The notes under the pieces are model-generated. The model was not told the origin of the DNA, made no database searches, and saw only the letters and a list, made by a program, of their open reading frames with translations. A stretch of DNA of 64,000 bases, taken from Diplonema japonicum. Lineage: Eukaryota > Euglenozoa > Diplonemea > Diplonemida > Diplonemidae. How positions within the stretch are numbered: the first letter of the stretch is position 1; each line of letters opens with the position of its first letter. The stretch is from the NCBI GenBank assembly GCA_964019335.1, contig OZ025707.1:171501-235500 (forward strand), given 5' to 3'. Shown here piece by piece: positions 62,201 through 64,000 of this stretch. Position numbers and translations under genes: made by a program.

Positions 62201-64000
62201 AACGTGCAAGGTCACAAAGGGACCGTCGGGAAATGCTAAGCACCAGCCCAGGTTGTACCCGTGGGCAGCGATGCGTATGACGAGCGAGTCTTTCAGCGGC
62301 CTTGTGGGTGTTGCGTCCATGGCGACACCCACCTTAAAGGTAGCAGGGAAGTACACTGTTTCTTGCTGGGCTGATGTCCGCACAAAGGACGGTGCCTTCC
62401 AGTCGGGTCTTCCAACAGCCACCGACCCCGATACGGCAGGTGGTGTGGTCTGGACACCGGTGCTGAAAACAGACTCGCACGAGATCTCCGCAGATCAGTT
62501 CCTCAAAATGCTAGACGCCTCGCCCAATCGGGTGATCAAGCGTACTTGCCCAGCATGCCCCAACGTCAGCCACCGTGAGATATACGTCAGGATCCTCACC
62601 AGAACCACCGTCGCCCTGTTCGAGCGCCTCAAGTCGTCTTGGACGGCTGCAGGCAACGTGGAGGGCATCGACTACACATTACACTCTACTTACAAAGACG
62701 CCATTCAGGGCACCAACCCGTGGAGGTACTGCAGTGCAGATGAGACTGAGACGTGCAACGCCAAGTCAGGAAGCAGCAGTACCTGCAACGGCGACAAGTG
62801 GTGCCTCTTCGACTCCACCCGTGCCTCTGGTACCGAGTGCTACGCCAAAGATGTGGGGTTCCCTGGATGGTGCGCACCAACATCCGCGACCACAGCAGGG
62901 AACTGGAACACCTGGGATCCAGAGTTCAGCTTCTTCACAAAAGCAACATCTGTGGAATTCTTCGTAGAGACAGCACCCGGGTGCTCAGAGAGGGACGGCC
63001 AGCCTGTGGGCACCACGCGTGAACTACTTGGCAGGACGGAGTCATTGACGGCATGCGTGGCCATCGTGAAGGAGAGGTACCATGGCTTGGACAGCTTGCT
63101 TGAGGCAGACGGAGCTTCGTGGTTCGAGGGGAAGTGCTATGCAGAGTTCTCGAATACGGAAGAGGCCGAGGACCGCAAGGCCGAGTGGATGTTCAACAAC
63201 GCTGAGCCAAACTGGCGGTCTTGCCAGTACCCTCAGGTCAACTTGTATGTGAAGTCGCTGCGTGGCTGTATCTGTGACGGCGTGCGCTGCCCTTGCTCTG
63301 CACCCCCGACAAGCGACCCGAAACTTCGCAAGGACTGCAACATTGAAGTATTGCCCGCTGCACCCGCTAGCCTCGCATGTCTCTCCCGCGCGCCTGATCT
63401 TTTTGTTGGAAGTGGTCTTGACATTAAGGTCTCAATCCAGGATGAGTACGCCAACAGGAAGACAGGTATTTTCGGTCCAGCGGTGCGCATGTACACGGAG
63501 GGCGGGACTGCTGTAAACGGCGGCCTTGTGCCCAGTGTTCCCGCAGCATCTCTTGAGGCTGGTGTCGCTGATTTGCAGTTTATGTACAACACAGCAGAGG
63601 ACGTGACCTTGGAGGTAGAGACAGACGTGGTTGGGATGGAAGGGAAACGTTTCAAGTGTCCCGCAGCTGTGAATGACGGGGACACGGCCACATGCTGCTC
63701 GAATAAGAAAAACTGTCCAGGGGCAAGCAAGCTTGCTGTATGCCCGGGTGACTTGAGCGGCCTTGTGTTCCTTGATGGTCCTGAGCACGACGTGCCGTGT
63801 GACAAGCCGTCTGTGACAGCAAACCGCAAGTTCCCCACCATCCGTGTCGGGGTGTTCGACAGCCGCGGGAATTTAAAAAGCTTCACTGGATTGAACGTCA
63901 CATTGTCGGTGGCTAGCGATGGGCCCGACGGTGCGGTCCCCATGGGTGTCCTCGGCGGTACACTGTCACAGCTCACAGCGGACGGCGTGGCAACTTTCGA
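50211..64000 (+). CDS. Giant secreted/surface protein with inactive leishmanolysin-like domain, C-type lectin, PAN-like, WSC and Ig-like repeats (3' end outside window)
   Basis: One frame without stop or intron covers at least 4596 codons. Residues 1-25 are a signal peptide (FLLACLLLM core). About 130-680 is a peptidase M8 (leishmanolysin/GP63) domain: HELVQILGW at 271, EHFGCEDLQGLEIED, FWEKR at 412, YCPVWQ, and the C-terminal Cys-rich segment. The second zinc His is Gln275 and the third ligand is Phe412, so catalysis is very unlikely. A PAN-like Cys module lies near 752-810 and a C-type lectin domain at 967-1110 (CFKYY...WTGLK...FFCQF). A WSC-like segment is near 1790-1850, a clear WSC domain at about 2480-2590, and another PAN-like piece near 3880-3920. 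Ten or more Ig/invasin-like repeats are marked by D-x-YGN (for example VLDAYGN, VEDKYGN, LLDKYGN). Likely a glycan-binding adhesin or cell-coat protein; the anchor is unseen. Confidence 0.88.
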   Translation, partial: MSVLHTPQSMFLLACLLLMTEVQTASGGCSQQGLRRATGAIPHNDVKHLAKEAFGKKPSELQERGIPCEGCSQSTGDSKIFKPLKVHIISLLDNPLHACQSQGSTIPLSHDPQQGATTPRGLETTDNGVSYTCPEAWVMNKAKKDALLRAVSTAVTRIRSTITPVRWSEEEAVVELPTASANCSATGHHAALSDLPFPADGVEADLVLYVAAMPVLWADGNQKQIDINAAGWACHYSLPTYRPNVGFLTFHPSQVFVETSESHYMSSVALHELVQILGWSHDLAEQSKYIQWSTDRTSFTSLPRMTVTRDRSNKKSYDTDVVRERLSFLSDVSFHNYPGVEPGIEGFQGWQTTSPVGTPDKITLVTTPTVVQKAREHFGCEDLQGLEIEDYTFNAMEKKANFNNFPAAFTMFWEKRVLNGEVMNMKVEANAALSVLTIAFLQDTGYYRADFSAAEPLSYGKGAGCWLPNEHCSKWPSTYQCYIHNSYANPTTGSTQCLLDRTAVAMCNGVLPTSFLNPPRVPREYIHADTWLSKKGDPQPIYATSSLDEYFWEQMARAAGGCDAMMDYCPVWQQTSVAQGCLDSRNMNGNNEDCSKGSCSLYSEAGDSSRCFVGDVTTSTLSAPRGRCLRTACVASGSGSHILEVSVGNNIVECTAAGKVNLGKSAAPFTGSIMCPDPNEFCGNSMNSEGGVMLTDVGPVQEPHITKVGEARDFWIRAQKAGEAYEGKDEIVMCVVAGEAAKIDVTTKGATCQQLVDYDLTSRECPGLSVDDQPKTASECYAACCADSKCAAWQWKITGVCVRGESSSSCVAGGADVSAGARISHTVTAEPPKGALLPGESCKAKYVTRLGFDIDPSHEGFAKFTATFTSLSAKLVFYGNGKGFANVVTKDIAVMPGAPARASISAPSAGSAVRNGEPFTVVVDITDMLGNPTNGKLRGARCPWGAPADVLDSNIDKDATLSVDGDCFKYYSTPMTREGAAAKCNAEGGTLAGIGSDGVENLLSFHGGDEWWTGLKALGRGLPLMVEWDSGTSTEWFDTRYGDPFSSSYKPGSFAKGCCFGLWKSTHFGHHKTHYYEESPDIDKCISYDASGDHPFMADCYRELPFFCQFKPSVKVMLSSEDSNIVTAEPVSITGTKAIFRNVRVSRNAPFSSNQHAETFKLSVSTNAPQAITSEKKDFVFSAGEVSVLRTSIQTASGPVTRETVQAGGSFVVVVNTQDRAGSFVPWSEPIRVTVKYANGEDATTASTTCTSQREGQCVWEVSGFKKTGILDIKTTSGELTPKPSSVRVEIIAGPPCKLEPISCPSTGKFGVALGTASFQIVDCHGNKVCNSSAAQEVSLSGSAKEPLKTTFDTNCNGVTTPSACCTGLTGQGQPTCEGAGCVWGSAYNDQKQCPTNTCCYSRNGADLLPLRGGIKEEAAKLCFPNKYGVLYESKAQPRTELGNCADSEPSDFEDWFTFTPTREGKLVLTLEGKSVAITDANAYTNIGEVCAPVAPLTGSTAQYDSYVWNNAQYCDRGVTHLFDAAKCTDTSMTSDLCEQRCTDAGSNGASPCIGFQYSTLLEENKVGMSVDVLSAAVQRTGCPNVNRAWNPSALGWGDASEGEILIDMYQACTNVLTNAASDRENEICCGRDSAGSLLTCAVTQCTFLQTMRKTSCPAAYPYAYVISNVERCCSDDLMNTAITARTCTVGNSVKCSAVSDTKGSWTITVTTNIAAEPILTASFWGTKANTPSASWITEVNDASCTATGKAWHIVSGSSSLARLMCKQTASDSLTIATTQFGSQSKYPKRDFLGCYDATDASITWTALLLHEKVSDCSAVCRGYNLWSMGCPRADGTFECRCGTGTLPTPPHEPYKCWGSETTDQCDGGVEQGSDGVIYGAGGDSNVIAVYGANIDDSIRGSVPCVDFYAFDEHRCELFMEGHDVADSLLTTAAYTDFERGNRQNENSLVNVLKTATPAPDSLGTSTCWKKGFAYQQKKATYSMNVFGPAQKDADMSLSALWTCASPNGEGLKWEGNVEVGQWYTMKVNALEIATSWAGRPQFIVQQEYSGSSGISSDDALIGCSSSTQDNGEDTGKECTPGSPCVPSCGIVEFKGAVLESQATCSEMTLQLSASSPNLQEPGSCNIAMGCVEFSLATPREITAGQPVAASDISFSVISSGIPVGSTDPLQLMVTNNARVGWNLRVVDCNSNVIKTWSSSSDTLASPTWQSSSLATPPQWGPSGYTGTCDELVFVLSSPTHPVNEARNTVSVVTSPPKEVVAVKGLPSCYEACDPTVLFGCDELKWSVELRSEEGARVTTDAGKNVPCTATIQHKNPSTGLWEASNFVTGAATAVTSNGVASFSASYTKVGSIKVTTTCLCYDCGAGATLEEVTDVVAAEPVALKCAKSPEKAVLAMDPFVVQAQVLDAYGNAIGAKAQGMELELTAEVSSGALTGERIANLGTTGEVVWSNLKLNKVASIRLQIAVRLPADVPKAFSFEGCYNDFAAHPLVNEKNCDRKVTLTSMTPEMCSEECQRYPTFALTSSSPGTPASVCMCFTDDVVTAKYGRAEESNCISGCEGDLQAVCGSMPNTDARYLAVYRRDKAYPLPLLAAQCPVFKVYPNSPSALRLVKEPCTDDGMATYLGRCNQDTHAGVCPEAAVGQSLTYAVDVVDAGGNLADISGEYTHFGVKSELISDCKSKISATEGKDGKVTANLQSCNLEAPKNPLVSLALVSTGDVTSFMGGGSKSYAENAKVTFSVVHTKTECISVKAVADGLLDSKVSNEVCFHAGPIASIEIKGAPVSVAAHSPFPPTVATARDTYGNLVKWSSARLHIEPYDEGAEEGADSECMYNGRARSTNSLSHVGKQAPDGSYDSEAYSPVAFLSEGEAVFGGFTYAALEPGFSTTCLRLLVRLKREAAVPQVYSCSAAVSSELITKLSIPEEAYTTVEAKSDRIVITGNKLTFTSQTSIIKVRAGELFNVEVSPTLASGVNCWMQPASCDFSFKVLMEQQSGPGKSCQKCGSDTIAGASKIVSFNAIDKKDAGTYVFAFWGMSDTTVLAPAYLTVVVVPDNPSRLAFTSCEGNLQAEAHIAGKQFRHAVQVEDKYGNPVSGWVNPITLSAVFAGGSRELLSWKDSPPTAIASPSATFQVSIDDALLNDTYTLIARSSGSYTPTALLDTASLQQAATSGSIASNIASLNLDLSTARCSSVAVRPDTAVKCRAKLDGTGSMIKAGSDFTVKVEFYDKYDNAITQQLSQEGKTAQVSLLAPAKGILNGMTKRKISGAQVVFTGLSYEVSPDTITVAVTLSGIDGVSSCATEALKVIPDDPSSLKVTSIAKVSNPSSWKAPRTAIAGPTGSEEGSPLVAGEKFCVKVSVVDRFGNVVDETDPDIRARYGRVPAGAGELPPRNDKFMGNAEVPVLGYITSAVDRFLNLMGGGPAPSLGNTDRVSGRRPPVLDGGSSPSTQQQQSTAPFARTVQLSRYDCAYGGCASDDTLQGKVTQQGTGGEYTFCDVWYERSECITIEAASEGLQSDVTEKVCVDHSVWSKLRCDSDVRRASQYRPMGTFVGTLLDKYGNEAKNCGRDFANGCTVRIRELSEGSGYTPGGKLTDSTLSPGTVRESTNPKGNLVAVSSQNSGIVSFENVYYTRERPQADPLRLELVGPGSIRATCSNSEAYPIVVVASQVACVDSPSEVTAGDTFDVTGEFRIYDSMTGIYEEVVCPGDAKCDTEVFLAASGGSSGKELERFFLSEGARGDAGVVPDCGSNANEASCTGASPLCSWTLREGEPFATGVTEQCHTNNFTGVAAIGSLVKFMNLKFHKAGIINPVITPTLGFAGVAEMADSEVVPPGECSPLKVVAAKPYELCMGPDVERAPDAASLNVLTDMQFPDADTYANLPNLINTVQCAQACNARVQCYRWTFTSATGLCEFKSRGGSAEPQTGAVSGCSGNYEDAICDDAKPTGRCEKCTAEVAGTCGTCPAKTVLAGQPLNFVARAHDIWGNIADDKNTNNVAVTCKVTKGPSGNAKHQPRLYPWAAMRMTSESFSGLVGVASMATPTLKVAGKYTVSCWADVRTKDGAFQSGLPTATDPDTAGGVVWTPVLKTDSHEISADQFLKMLDASPNRVIKRTCPACPNVSHREIYVRILTRTTVALFERLKSSWTAAGNVEGIDYTLHSTYKDAIQGTNPWRYCSADETETCNAKSGSSSTCNGDKWCLFDSTRASGTECYAKDVGFPGWCAPTSATTAGNWNTWDPEFSFFTKATSVEFFVETAPGCSERDGQPVGTTRELLGRTESLTACVAIVKERYHGLDSLLEADGASWFEGKCYAEFSNTEEAEDRKAEWMFNNAEPNWRSCQYPQVNLYVKSLRGCICDGVRCPCSAPPTSDPKLRKDCNIEVLPAAPASLACLSRAPDLFVGSGLDIKVSIQDEYANRKTGIFGPAVRMYTEGGTAVNGGLVPSVPAASLEAGVADLQFMYNTAEDVTLEVETDVVGMEGKRFKCPAAVNDGDTATCCSNKKNCPGASKLAVCPGDLSGLVFLDGPEHDVPCDKPSVTANRKFPTIRVGVFDSRGNLKSFTGLNVTLSVASDGPDGAVPMGVLGGTLSQLTADGVATF
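51021..51458 (+). other. Degenerate zinc site of the M8-like domain
   Basis: H271-E272-L-V-Q275 replaces HExxH, and the conserved His of the SHWEKR motif is Phe412 (TMFWEKR). The first His and the catalytic Glu remain. Confidence 0.85.
53109..53540 (+). other. C-type lectin-like domain within the giant protein
   Basis: The first Cys is at residue 967. It has the EAxxxC-like helix (REGAAAKCNAEGGTLAGI), WWTGLK, a W-x-SGT-like loop and the closing Cys pair (MADCYRELPFFCQF). There is no EPN or QPD triplet, so Ca2+-dependent sugar binding is uncertain. Confidence 0.85.

Overview
The window is nuclear DNA of a microbial eukaryote. Supporting signs are a Tctex-type dynein light chain, a FYVE finger protein, a GT61 glycosyltransferase, a Shaker-like K+ channel, LINE-type retrotransposons, two short GT-AG introns in one gene and one in another (47-56 nt), and long A/T homopolymers between GC-richer coding regions. 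The dynein light chain suggests a cell with dynein motors, probably flagellated. I cannot name the lineage. I saw no rRNA, tRNA or CRISPR.

Positions 1-1742: the 5' part of a LINE. It holds ORF1 (coiled coil, C-terminal Cys cluster), one in-frame TGA, then the start of ORF2 with a 2A-like NPGP motif and the first part of an AP endonuclease.

Positions 1743-36847: a tandem array of a two-gene unit. Each unit has a secreted proteinase-K-like subtilisin (five copies, same predicted protein) followed by an ankyrin-repeat gene (two intact copies, two split by the same LINE insertion, one 3' fragment at the left edge, one promoter remnant at the right edge). Spacing between subtilisin starts is 5445, 6914, 9132 and 9131 bp. 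The differences come mainly from insertions: a Crypton-like tyrosine-recombinase element between copies 2 and 3, and a 4.16-kb LINE in ankyrin copies 3 and 4 that was duplicated along with its unit. A Mutator-like remnant lies after copy 5, and its left end lies after copy 1. Rearranged LINE pieces sit upstream of every subtilisin. A short LINE 3' tail is embedded in frame inside the ankyrin coding sequence.

Positions 36848-50210: single-copy genes separated by A/T-rich DNA: a small FYVE protein, a decayed second LINE, a 1085-residue voltage-gated K+ channel with a PDZ-like segment in its tail, a three-exon Tctex-1 light chain, and a two-exon GT61 glycosyltransferase with a poly-Asn tract. 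A dispersed repeat of about 295 bp occurs twice, and a few orphan exon-like pieces are present.

Positions 50211-64000: one uninterrupted reading frame of at least 4596 codons, running off the window. It encodes a giant secreted or surface protein that starts with a leishmanolysin (peptidase M8) domain lacking two of its three zinc ligands. PAN-like, C-type lectin and WSC domains and many Ig-like (D-x-x-G-N) repeats follow.
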